From positions 44,908,706-44,972,705 of the forward strand of contig CM036620.1 of NCBI GenBank assembly GCA_020746105.1: 64,000 nucleotides of DNA. The letters run 5' to 3'. A model generated the notes under the pieces. That model searched no databases. It was given only the letters and a program-made list of their open reading frames with translations, and was not told the origin of the DNA. Each line of letters opens with the position of its first letter. Position 1 is the stretch's first letter. Of this stretch, positions 11,051 through 22,205 are shown in pieces. This DNA is from Trogon surrucura (taxonomy: Eukaryota > Chordata > Aves > Trogoniformes > Trogonidae). Position numbers and translations under genes: made by a program.

Positions 11051-13935
11051 GCATGTGATCACCCGGTGTTGATTTGTAGGAAAGTACTTTGTGATAAGTA
11101 CTTGGTATTACTTGCAAATTGATCTATGTCGTGAGAAGGAATGCTGAGTATTCTGGAGGCAGTGGAAGGTCGCCATAACTCTGGATGCTCACATCTTTGA
11201 ACTTAGGAGAAGCTGGGATCAGATCCAAGCTCTGGGTCTGCAGGTCTCGTATGAATATAAAAAGCACAGATTGTATAGTAAAGAAACAATGCTCTTGTAA
11301 ACACAAATGGAAATCTCTATGAATCTCATCTTGGTTACACACAAGGGGGGTGTATTCTCCACTGAAGTCTAATGGGATGTGCATCGAGGGGAGAATAATA
11401 TGCGCCATTGCCTTGTTCACTAACAGGTGAAGGGTAATATAGATGAAATTGGAGAACTAATGGGCAAGGCAGTTCCCATTAGCATATACAAGGCAATTCC
11501 ACATTTTGCAGCAAAGTAAAGGCAAAGTAGTGCCATAAACCAAGGAGAGATTAAGTCTAAGACCTGCTGTCGATGTGATGAAAACAACTTGACATTTGAG
11601 TCTTTCAAGTGCTGGTTTATCACATGAGTGGCTCAAATGATTACTTTCTCGGTAGAATCTAACAGTGAGAGAACCTGAAGGACCTGCACACTGTATCAAA
11701 TACCATGCAAAAGAAATGTTGAACTGTATGAATTTGGAGATACAGTGTAAAGTTTTTGTTCTTTTGCACATTTCTAGCAAATGGCTGAAGGAAGCCACCT
11801 GCCTAAAGGAGTAGGAGTGTCAGATTTTGCCAGAGGATAGATAGACTGATCAATCAATCAATCAGTCTGGTCTCTCTTTAAAATCCCAATCAATTCAAGC
11901 CTTATGTCAATGATTTTTTGCCGCTATGAGTTCCAAAGGTTGACAGTATATACAGACACACTTTCTTTTCTTCCCGTTCGAATGTAAAGCATTTTTCCAT
12001 TCCTCCATAGACGTTCAAGAACAATTTGCTCTTAAATGTGGCAATTGAAATGCATACCACACAATGTTTTAAATGCATTTCTGAAACCTCTTAATATTGT
12101 AAATGGATCTTTGATATCTGCCATCTGGAGAAACACATATTTTTATCTCTCTTCTCTTTAAAAAGACATTGCTTTTTTTCCAAAAGGCCTTGAAGAACTG
12201 CTGGTCAAATATAATTATGCTTCAAAATCAATACACCTGAAAAGATAATTGTGGCATTACTAAGAAAATATTATATACTGATCTGAATATGAAACAAACA
12301 TATATAAGACCAGTTTTATTACTTCTGGTGAATAGCTCCAGAAGACAGAAGACCTTTAATCTAATTCTAATTGGTTTACAATATTGTTATGCAATAGCTT
12401 TGCTTTGTTTATTAGAAATAACAGAATAATACCTACATAGGGATTTTAGTATTCACTGATATCAGTTAAATGCTGTGAAGTCTTTTCTCCTACAAGAGAA
12501 TACACACATAATTATCTATTTTATATTTGTTCTTTAATAACTCATAGTATTTTCTAAAGATTTTTTTCTAGATTTAAGATGAAAAAATGAAAAGTTTCTT
12601 GGTTGGAACAAAATGTTTATCGCAGTCACTGAGCATAGCATGTCCTTGTAGCAATACTCAATCTCTGTGGAAGTGGATGACAGCTGCATGCATTGTCTAA
12701 AAAATCTATCTGTATACTGGCAAAGCATATGTGTTACATAATCATAATTAACTCAATTCCTTGAAATAGAATAGTCGATGTAATACAAGGTATATAGACC
12801 TCTAAGGCTGTTAGTCTTTTGAACATAGGAGATCTGTTCTGTAACTGCATCTCTGTATGCATTGTGTGAATGATGACAGAGTGAATTGTTTTATACCATG
12901 AGTTTTCAGAAAAAAATGTACTGATTTAAACTGGATTTTATTTAAGTAGATCTTAGTAGATTATCATTAAAATACTTTTCATTTAAATAGAAAGGATATA
13001 AAAAAAAGACGCAAATCTCAATCCTGATTTCAACAAACATGGATTTCATTAAGTTTTTTAGCAATACAACTGACTTTGGAAAGCCACTGGTGCTTAAGCT
13101 GTAGTAAACAAATTCTTGAAACAAAAGCTCACTAAAAATTTAATCTTATCTTCTAACATTTTTAATTGCTGTTTCTGTTATTCATTTCTTAACTAGAAAA
13201 AAATACTCTTTTTGCTGTTAGCACAAAGTTATATGGGGATGTTTTAATTATTTGGGATTATTTTTGTGCTGTATTGAATTTTTTTGTAGTGAAAGATATG
13301 TTGTATTAGTTTTAAATTAACAGGAAGGACTATAATCGGTATTCTACTCTCTTGTTAGCAGCCAAAAGTATTGCTTGGAAATAATGCTATAGAGGAAAGC
13401 CTGAGCAGTTGTATTGCTCTCTAATGCAGAATTGGAAGGGATAGGAGATAAAAAAATAAGTGTTCCAGAATACCCTTTCAGAGGCACTGAAAGCGTATCT
13501 TATTTTTTGCTAAGCATTGTGGCAGTCCAGTTACTGCTGTGCCTTTAGAGGACAATATATTTGTAGGTTTGTGCACCTATTCTTTTTTTTTCTGCTCATA
13601 GAGCCAAACCTCTTTCTTCACATAAACTGAAGGAGAGGCAGGCATGATATTTCCAGATTATCACTTCATGTTGAGAAGGAATAGTAGATCTTTAAAAATT
13701 ATTTGATTTTGACTCCTTGTTTGCAGCACCTGTCTACCTTTGCTAGTAGTAGTACTAGTACTAGTAAGCCTGCTGTGCCTAAAGGCAAATTCACCTTGCA
13801 CAAACCAGGAACGGATTTTATCAACATAGTTCATGAAGGCTCTATTGGAGATGATCCACTTGAACTTCAGTGAAGGTTTTTTCTCATATCGCTAGGCTGA
13901 CACAACTGCTAAGCTAGCCGCAGTATACAAAATTT
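11051..13935. other. Non-coding stretch with a small CAAT-loop hairpin
   Basis: No gene was seen. At 11843-11868 the arms AGACTGAT and ATCAGTCT flank a CAAT-repeat loop. Around 11330-11400 'ccactgaagtctaatggga' resembles a phrase common in ancient amniote repeats, but not enough is preserved to name a family. Minus-strand frames at 11124-11798 overlap each other and look like chance. Confidence 0.5.
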
Positions 13936-13976
13936 CCACTATTTCCATGGTCTTTTAATGGTAGTAGAAATAGTGG
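13936..13976. repeat. Inverted repeat, 10-bp perfect arms
   Basis: CCACTATTTC (13936-13945) and GAAATAGTGG (13967-13976) are exact reverse complements separated by 21 nt. The structure sits at the left edge of a GC-rich patch. It could be a chance hairpin or the worn end of a mobile element; no matching terminus was found on the other side. Confidence 0.6.
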
Positions 13977-14190
13977 GCTCAGCCAGGGTGAGCAGAGTCG
14001 GGAGGGGGTGGCTGACGGTGGGCACTGAGCAGGTGCAGCTGGGTGGGGGCCACTCGGACAGGTCCCTGAGCACCAGGACAACTGGGGAGGCAGCAAAGAG
14101 TGAGGTGCAAAGCAAATCCATTTCTGGGGCAGAACTATTTTCTCTCAGCCATGGGAACAGGTGCTGCCCTCTCAGCATAATCTGCCTCTA
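13977..14190. other. GC-rich patch, origin unknown
   Basis: This stretch is clearly richer in G and C than its surroundings, especially 13977-14110, which is G-rich on the plus strand ('gtcgggagggggtggctg'). Frames are open on both strands here because few stops occur in GC-rich DNA. I recognise no domain or repeat family. Confidence 0.5.
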
Positions 14191-16038
14191 AAGGTAGGGG
14201 GTTTTCCATGCTGTTGTGTTCCAAAACTGGAAGCACCTTTTTTTTGTTGAGGAAAATATGACAACACAAGGAGAAGTAAGGAAAATGTACATGTATTTGA
14301 TAATAGAAATAGTGTTTTGAACTCACTTCCATTCAATACAAAGTATTCCAGGCTGCAGAATTGTATCAAAAGTAATCATGTTTGTTGTGCTTCTATTCCA
14401 GTGGCACTATGAACAAGTCTAACCAGACGACCCGTATTTTTTGTGAAGTTTTTTGTTTCTTGAACCCACTGTCACTCCTGATGTCTTGCACATACACATG
14501 GTAGCAAATATAATCCTATCTGGGGTCAGAGAAGTTGTATCCAGAGATAAATTAGACCACAGGTTTTTACAGTGTGTTATTAAGGGAGCATGAATCTTCT
14601 TTAACAGAGCTAAACACAGCACACCTGGTATAGTTAAAATAAATTACCATGGTTTACTTTAAAATAAATAATTTTTAAAAGACTTTCAGGACAGCGTTGT
14701 CAGAATTTTACAAACTCTACCATGGGTTCTGAAGCGACATCGATAAAGACAGCTTTTAATAGGCAAAAATTGCTCAGAGAACTGTCTCAATGTGTAATGT
14801 TGTAGGACAGCAGCTGTAATAATTTTTAAGTCATGTAATCATACTTTGCTTACGCAAAGTATTTTCACAGGCTTTCTTCAGATAGACTCTCTTGCTGTCT
14901 GAAGACAGACAGGCGGAGGCCCCATTGGGTGGCCAGATTTTTAACTTCCTGCCACTAAGCCCAGTCCCCTGCTATCATGAGCATCCATGTCACATAATCC
15001 CTTTCATCAGGACAGAAAGCTAGACACAGATCCCTAATTCTGAGGTCAGTTCTGCTCCAGCACCATCCTCGATTAGAACAGCCAGGGGTAGAAATGCTCT
15101 AATTCGTACCTTCTTATCTAGACTCCAGAGAGGTTAGACAGTGCAGCCCACTGTGGCCACCCCCTGCTGAAGCATTTCTGGCAACCCAACGCACTGTACC
15201 ATGCGTATTAAAATGTGCTTCATGCAAAGACAACTTCACCTTTGCTCTCACTACTTGCCCAGTTTGCCCATAAAAGGCACCCTGTGATTCTAGGGAAAGG
15301 AAGATACTCTGTGAAAACACTTGTGCTATTCATTGCACGTGTATCAAGCAAATATGAAATAGAGAGACATCTCGATTGGTTCAGAAGGTGTAACAATAAT
15401 CACCTGCAGATCATTTGAAGGAAGACAGTTGGTCTTGCTGCATAATTATCTGTATTCTTTTTTTTTCTTTTATAATTTTTAAAAATGTGTTACATATACC
15501 TGTTATATGAAATTGAACTTACATTGTCAGACAAGGAATACTTGTCAGGCAGAATCAGACCTATCTTCCTCTGAATCAGACTCCTTCCTCTGTAACCAGG
15601 GGCTCACCTTTCACTGCTGGTGGTCATCCATACACGTAGTGTGAAGAACTATTCCGTTTAAGAATTTTACTTACAATTTGGTAAAGTGCATTCTGTTTTC
15701 ATTTGCTTAGTGCAAAGTTGAGTGATTAAAGAATGTTTGAGGCATTAGGGATTTACACTTAATATTTCCCAACATGAATTTCTGTTGGGAAACCACATAA
15801 ATGTGTGAAGCAGTGATACCAAACTGGAAGGAATTTCTTGACATCAGCACATACTCCGTAAATAGAATTTAGCATATTTGCGTCTCACAGATTCCTTTTC
15901 AGAGCACTGTTTGAAAATTTCTTGCACTTGATGTTCCTGACAAAGTGGGGTAAAAATATAATTTACATGAGACAGCATCAGAATACCTATTTTATGCAGA
16001 AAGTCATGTACCAAATACTACTCTTATTATTAAGTCAA
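14191..16038. other. Non-coding stretch
   Basis: No gene or recognised repeat was seen. A moderately GC-richer portion around 14880-15260 includes a short hairpin (ctgtct/agacag near 14894-14912). Frames there are short and overlapping. Confidence 0.5.
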
Positions 16039-16050
16039 AGAATCATAGAA

Positions 16051-16113
16051 CTGGAGCTGGACTAGATGATCTTTTGAGGTCCCTTCCAACCCCTAACGTT
16101 CTGTGATTCTGTG
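16051..16113 (+). mobile_element. Inverted CR1 3'-tail fragment inside a CR1
   Basis: The sequence 'ggactagatgatcttttga' followed by 'ggtcccttccaacccctaa' and a 'gattctgtg' tail is the plus-strand 3' end of a CR1. It nearly matches 53140-53209. It lies between the tail octamer (16039-16050) and the body (from 16114) of a minus-strand CR1. Either a very short CR1 inserted into the tail of the older one, or the element end was inverted or copied during insertion. Confidence 0.8.
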
Positions 16114-16157
16114 GATAGAATTTGGGTTGGAAAAGACCTCCAGGATCATCAAGGGTA

Positions 16158-16241
16158 ACTGCTAACCTAGCACTGCCAAGTCCACCACTAAAACATATCA
16201 CTGCTAACCTAGCACTGCCAAGTCCAGCACTAAAACATATC
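16158..16241. repeat. 42-bp tandem duplication within CR1 3' UTR
   Basis: Two adjacent units (16158-16199 and 16200-16241), both starting 'actgctaacctagcactgcc', differ at about one position ('ccaccact' versus 'ccagcact'). The near identity suggests the duplication is much younger than the CR1 copy that carries it. Confidence 0.9.
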
Positions 16242-16501
16242 TCTAAGCACCCCATCTACATTTCTCTTAAATACCTCCAGGAACAGTAACTCCACCACTT
16301 CCCTGAGTAGCCTATTCCAATGTTTGACAACTCTTTCGGGGAAGAAATCCAATCTAAACCTGCCCTGGTACAACTTGAGGCCATTTCCTCTGAGCCTATG
16401 ACTTGTTACTTGGGAGGAGACCAACTCCTACCTCACAGCAACCTCCTTTCAGGTAGTTATAGAGAGCAATTAGGTCTCCCCTCAGCCTCCTCTTCTCCAG
16501 A

Positions 16502-17011
16502 CTAAATAACCCCAGTTCCCTCCATGAGCTTTGTTGCCTTTCTTTGGACCCCCTCCAGAATCTCAATGTCTTTCTTGTAGTGAGGGGCCCAAATCTGAAT
16601 GCAGAATTCAAGGTGCAGCCTCACCATTACCAAGTACAGGGAGATGATCACTTCCCTCATCCTGCTGGCTATGCTATTTCTGATACAGGCCAGGATGCCA
16701 TTGGCCTTGGCCACTTGGGCACACTGCTGGCTCACGTTCAGCCGGCCATCTATTACCCTCAGGTACCTCTCTGACTGGCAGCTTTCCAGCAACTCTTCCC
16801 AAAACCTGTAGCACTGCCTGGGATTGTTGTAACCCAAGGGCAGGACCCAGCACTTGGCATTGTTGAACCTTGTATGACTGACCTCAGCCCATGGATCCAG
16901 CCTGTACAGATCCCTCTGTAGAGCCTTCCTACCCTCCAGCAGATCAACACTCCCACCCTGTTTGGTGTCATCTGCAAACTTACTAAGGGTGCAATAATAA
17001 CTAAAAAGCAA
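16502..17011 (-). pseudogene. CR1 reverse-transcriptase fragment (pseudogene)
   Basis: This open minus-strand stretch of about 169 codons covers the CR1 polymerase region from FADD to the thumb ('[11 protein letters not shown]'). The first nine codons lie in flanking DNA, and the frame has no ATG start. CR1 reverse transcriptase normally primes on nicked target DNA from its own RNA. Here the endonuclease and most of the polymerase are missing, and the protein continues only after frameshifts at 16611-16424 and 16424-16230. It cannot make an active enzyme. Confidence 0.85.
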
Positions 17012-20000
17012 TAATAACTAGTATAGCTGCATCATTGAAAAACTTATTTACATGTTAAGATCAAAACTCAAAATAGAAAACCATCAAGTCATACTCAAAT
17101 GCGGTAAAAATCAGATAACATTCTATTTTTTTCATTCCTTCCACATATATTCTGATTTAGTTAGTTTAAAATAAATATTTTCCTACTGAGCCAGTCTTGA
17201 GTTTAATTGCTTTAAAATGTTAAGAAACTAGAAAAATTTATATCATCTTTATAATTCTTTCCAAAGCTTATTTACCAATAATGAAAGGACCCCGACCTCA
17301 GCTCTTTGTTATTTTATTAATCCTGTGGCAAGTAAAGTCAATATTTTTATTTTTTACATTAATTAGCAAAAGGAGATGTTCCCAAAGAAGGAGCTGATTG
17401 TAAACCACCACTAAAATAGAATATAATGGAAAATGGGAACAGGAAGAGAAAGAATATGCAAACCCTAAGTAGCCACCTTTAAAGTATTACACAATGTGAT
17501 TTTCTTCAATCAATGTAAAAGTTAAACAATATTGTAAAATGACATTGCAAAAGGATAACAGCAATAACAGAGAGATTAATGTTTTGAATGTGTGAAACCC
17601 TTAGAAAAGCTGATGAATAGAAAAAGAAAAAAGAGCTATCACAAATTAAAAATACAAGACAGAAACTTGAACAAGATTCAAAGGTCAATTTAAAGCATAT
17701 TTTTAAGGAACTCTTTATCACAGTCCTCATCCCGCACAAAAAAGAATTCACTTACAGGTCCTTTTTCTAATGCTTCACACATACTTATGAGTCCTAGTAG
17801 AAATGTCGTAGTGCGCTTATGCTTTTATAAGCAAGGAAAATAATAGCAAGGACAAAAAAAAACAATGAGAAAGACATGCTATAAGCAAAACAAAGCACTA
17901 ATGTAGTATTTACCAAGGTCCGGAAGAAGGCGAATAATTTAGGCACAGAAATTATTTAATCTGCTTGTATGGAAGTACTTGGATATGCGTATTACCTTCT
18001 CACTTCTCTCTTGCCCTTTTTCACAATGTTGGTGACATCCATATGGCACTTGCTACATTTTCAGCTAATTGTTTGTTGCACGGTAATGTTATGTGATTCT
18101 GAGAAGTTACTGTTTTCATCAAATAGTACCACTGCTTATTATGAAAGATCTGAAAGTGGCAGGGTTTGCTTGTTCTCATTCTCTTTTTTATAGTCATAGA
18201 TGTCTGACCTTTTGAGACACATCAAGTTCTTTCAGCATCCCTACCCTCACCCACCCACAGCTACATCTGGAGCAACAACTTCCTCTGTTGCTGTTGCTCA
18301 GCAATGTGGTTGAACGCAATAGAATTAAATTGGTTCTGAAATACCTGATACGTATAGCTATCCTTTCATAACCCTTACTCTAGCGCATGGATAATGTCCT
18401 AGTAAACCATGTGAAAGGTAGGGAAGGGAGTGGTGCCCAGCTGAAAGGGAATCTGGCATTTTTAAGTCTACGTAGATGTTCTAACACCAAGAACATAGAT
18501 CAGTGGTCTAGCGTAGCCAGCAAGTATTTTAGTCAGCCAAATAATAATCCTAGTAAGATGCAGTCTGGGAAAAGCTCATTAACTCTCTCATCCTTGCTGT
18601 CTTTTTATCAGATCTGGCAGTGACTTTAGCTTAAACATGCTGCTAAACCAGGAGCTTTGTAGAGCAAAGAATCACTAAGTTCTGCCCTTCCATCCCTTGC
18701 TACACAGTATACTCTTTGCAGTGTGATGATGAAGTTCCCAACAGCATTTGTGCTGCATAAAATATATCTGTGGAGAGGTAAACACACCTTGAGATTCCAA
18801 CATTCCATATGCCTGAAGGATTCTCATAAATAATGCAGTGTTTTTGAAAGGACGTTTTAAATAGTTTGTCTTAAATTTCCTTAATTCGGGGTGTCTTTCA
18901 TCTCTATACATCTTGACCATCATAATGAGCACATCATATTTTTCACTTTACATCTTGTATCTCAGGATATGTGCGCTAGGTCTCCTTTTCTGTTGTGCGA
19001 AGGGTCATTGCTGAAGGCCAGAAGACTTTCAGGATGAAGGAAAAAATGCAATTTTTATTTTAGGTATAGGTTCAATTTCAGGCTTCTCAACCATGACTGT
19101 GTCCTTTTAATGTGAGTTATATGCACACATCAAAGAAAATGAGTACTTAAATATCTATTTTGATTGGCTGATTCTCTTTAAATAATTTATTTACAACTGT
19201 AATCACAATATTTCTTGTCTGATGAGCTTATATGCTTGATTCAATGATGGGGAAGAAAGCCAATAGGCTAAGTTGTTGATAGTAACTCTCAGGGAAAATA
19301 CTCTGTATTAAAGGATTGCTTCTATAAGTATTGAAAATCTTGAAATGTTACAAAAATTGAAATTATAAAACCGCTGAAGGAAACTATTGCATGTAATCAC
19401 CATAGTCTTTTTCTCACAGCTTGAGCCTATGACAGTTTGATGCGTTTATTGCAGTTGGCATGGATTGCTTTGGCTGAACTAAATGGCAGCTATCTCACAT
19501 GCCCTTGATTGTATTCAGATTAGTTAGAGGCTTTTGAAGTGATGGCTTTCGTGTGGTTTTGAAGAATGATGCATTTTAAAAACTGATATATCAAGACTTT
19601 TCAAAATGAAGATAGTGCCACAAAACCCGTACTGCCTCAATGAAATCCTCCTGGGAGCTATCTTCTCTCTTCAGTAACACAAGGACAAAGACCGGGTTAG
19701 TTATTTGTTAGGACAGTATAAGTCTTGGCTGTTTTAAAAAGTATATACGTTGCTGAAAATGAGCATCTTGTTTGAACCAAATTAGTTCTCAGTCAGATAT
19801 GGAGATCCTCAATACAAAAGTCTGTTATAGTGACTAAAATATAATCGGCTTAAATGACAGACACATAGAGACTGGGGCTGTATTTAACAACTCACAAACG
19901 CTACAGGGAGAATCCATATTATAAAATAATTTTAACGTTAAAGTAGTCAGTAAAATATTTGTTCTTCACTCTTTTTTTCAAAGCTTCTGCTTACAGATAG

Positions 20001-22128
20001 AAAGAAGACAGAATGTCAGTAGTACATACCCTTCAATAGTTAAGACATAAGGCATCTAAGAAAACAAGGGGTTCCTCTCAGCTACTTCTTGTGAGTTTAA
20101 TGTTTTCAACGACCTTTTTCAGTGCCTGGTGGGTGACATATGTAGTCCCTCACAAAATAAGGGCAATATGATTAGCCATCACTTAGATTAATTTCTCTCC
20201 ATAAATCTATCGGCTTGAGCTGCTAATATTTACATGTAATGCACTTAGGATCTGAAGCTTTGAATTATGCATAGTAAATCATTATGAAAAATGTATTACA
20301 TTGTCTTCTTTCTGCTACAGCAAAATTCCATAATATGCCTTAAATGTTTAGTCTAGTCTAGTTATTAAATGTCTCAGGTGATGTAGCGTAATCTCACTGG
20401 AAAAAAATCCTTTTTCCAAAATACAGTGTAATACCTTATTCTGCAACCAGCCTCCTTAATTCTAGTAAAGGTGGGATGAGGTGCTGCTGTCCACGCAAGC
20501 AACAGTCACAGAATGTTATTAACATAATTTTATCTATAGAATTCAATTCCATCTTGTCACTTTTTGTTGTACTCCCTCTAAAACACCTTCCATTTAAACA
20601 TGTCTGTTTCTCTTCAGGAAATTTATCTAGGGAGTAATAAGACATTGAATCATCATGAGATGTGTCTTACTTTTTCTTTCTAAATTTCCCTTCTTTATGG
20701 GATCCTAAGGTGTTATGGCCTATGCAACACAAAAGTCACTTTTACATGCTCCCCTCGTATCAGCTCCGTGCTATTAATTTGTACACTAGGGGTGGAGGTA
20801 GTCACAGACTTGCTTGCTCCTTTTTCAGACAATCTTCAGTCCATGCAGAGATATCAAGGCTGTAGTATTCCCTATTCTTTTCCTATATATCCTTATCTCT
20901 GAGAATCTTTGTTAAAGATATTTATAATGAAAGATGGGACTAACACTCCTCTGGGTAGCTGCATTAGTGTAAGTTACAATTAGCCTTCAGTTAAAATTTA
21001 AATATGGAATTTTGTAGAATACGCAATTAAATTTCAATCTCCCCAGTGCTTGAATATTTTTTCCTTCTCTGAAATCCCTCTCATTTGCAAAAAACTTAAC
21101 CTAAAAGTGACCTAATCTCTTTGCTCATGTCATTAGAATAATTCCAAATCTCTGAAGATAAGTCAAAATGCAGTGTCCATTCTAGTACTGCTGAACACTT
21201 CAACAGCTTATCTGTGAGCCCATCTTTCCTGCTGTTGAGGAGAATTGGTTACATTCTCCCTCACTAGAGATCAGATCAAAATGAATTCTGCTAATTACTG
21301 CTCAGTATCAGAGCTGACAATGGTAAAAATTAAACTGTCAGACAGAAAAAAGAGCAACACAGAATAAATAGTGAACAACTGTCCATGGCAATTATTTCTT
21401 GGTTACAACATCCATCTTATTAAAGGTAATGGAGGAACCAAGGAAAGTGTTTAAGGGTTCAAGCATGGCAATTATTTTTTTCCTTCCCAGCCTCCAGAGA
21501 TTTGGCATGTTTTACCTTCCCTTCACCTTCCTCTTTTTTTCTTCAGCTCCCGGTGAATCCCCTCTAAAATCTGATGAGACCACTGATGAGACCACTGCGT
21601 TTTTCTCATGTTTGAAATGAAAGGAGAAACATTCTCCCATATTCTAGGTTGAAGATCATTATCACAACTCTCTTTTCCTCAGTCGAGACTCGGCTTTAAA
21701 GATGTGTGTCCATGTGTAATCAAATGAACTGGAATTTCTCCAGAAGGAGGATTCAGCACCAACCTGCTTAAGTGCAGGATTTGTATCCGTAATGGAATTT
21801 GTAGCGTTGTGACAACAGCTAGGCTGAGCTAGAAAAAGGGGTGTCAACCACTGTAGTATCAGCAGATACCTTCCTTTTTAAAGGAAAAGAATCAAATTCT
21901 TTTCTGTAAGACAATGAAATATTTACTTCTGTAAATTATAATAAGGATAACACAGTAAGATATAAGCATGCAAGCAAGAGTTATAGTAATGGTTGTATCC
22001 AGACCTCCAGCATGACTTCTATTTGCATGTTACACTTCTTGTTGTTTGGTTGGGTTTTTTCTCAAGGGTTTTATCTCCTGTTTACTTTAGTTTGGGTTTT
22101 TTTCTGCAGTTGCCACAGTGAGGACTCA
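16994..22128. other. AT-rich non-coding stretch
   Basis: No gene or recognised repeat. Just beyond the CR1 5' truncation point, 'gcaataataacta' occurs twice within 30 bp (about 16991-17020). A short repeat 'gatgagaccact' occurs twice in tandem near 21571-21595. Open frames are short and unremarkable. Confidence 0.55.
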
Positions 22129-22205
22129 TTTTTCCTTTCCCTTTTCTTTTTTCCTTTTGTTCCTTTTTTTCCCTTCTCCCTCCACTCCGCTCCCCTCTCT
22201 CCTCT
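22129..22205. repeat. Polypyrimidine tract
   Basis: About 77 bp are nearly all C and T on the plus strand, interrupted by a few A or G. The opposite strand is a purine run. It is low complexity with no coding meaning; the short frames translated across it are artefacts. Confidence 0.8.

Larger units (their letters stand above)
16039..16993 (-). mobile_element. CR1 LINE, 5'-truncated, about 0.9 kb
   Basis: The minus strand carries the C-terminal half of the CR1 reverse transcriptase. It has the catalytic FADD motif at 16967-16978 (SKFADDTK), then [17 protein letters not shown]-like 'VRLHLEFC', 'RKATKLMEG', '[15 protein letters not shown]' and '[11 protein letters not shown]'. These blocks lie in three reading frames, so the copy is broken by frameshifts. 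The 3' UTR runs to the tail at 16039-16050, which is interrupted by an inverted CR1 fragment. The 5' end is truncated just upstream of FADD at about 16993. It is not functional. Confidence 0.93.
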
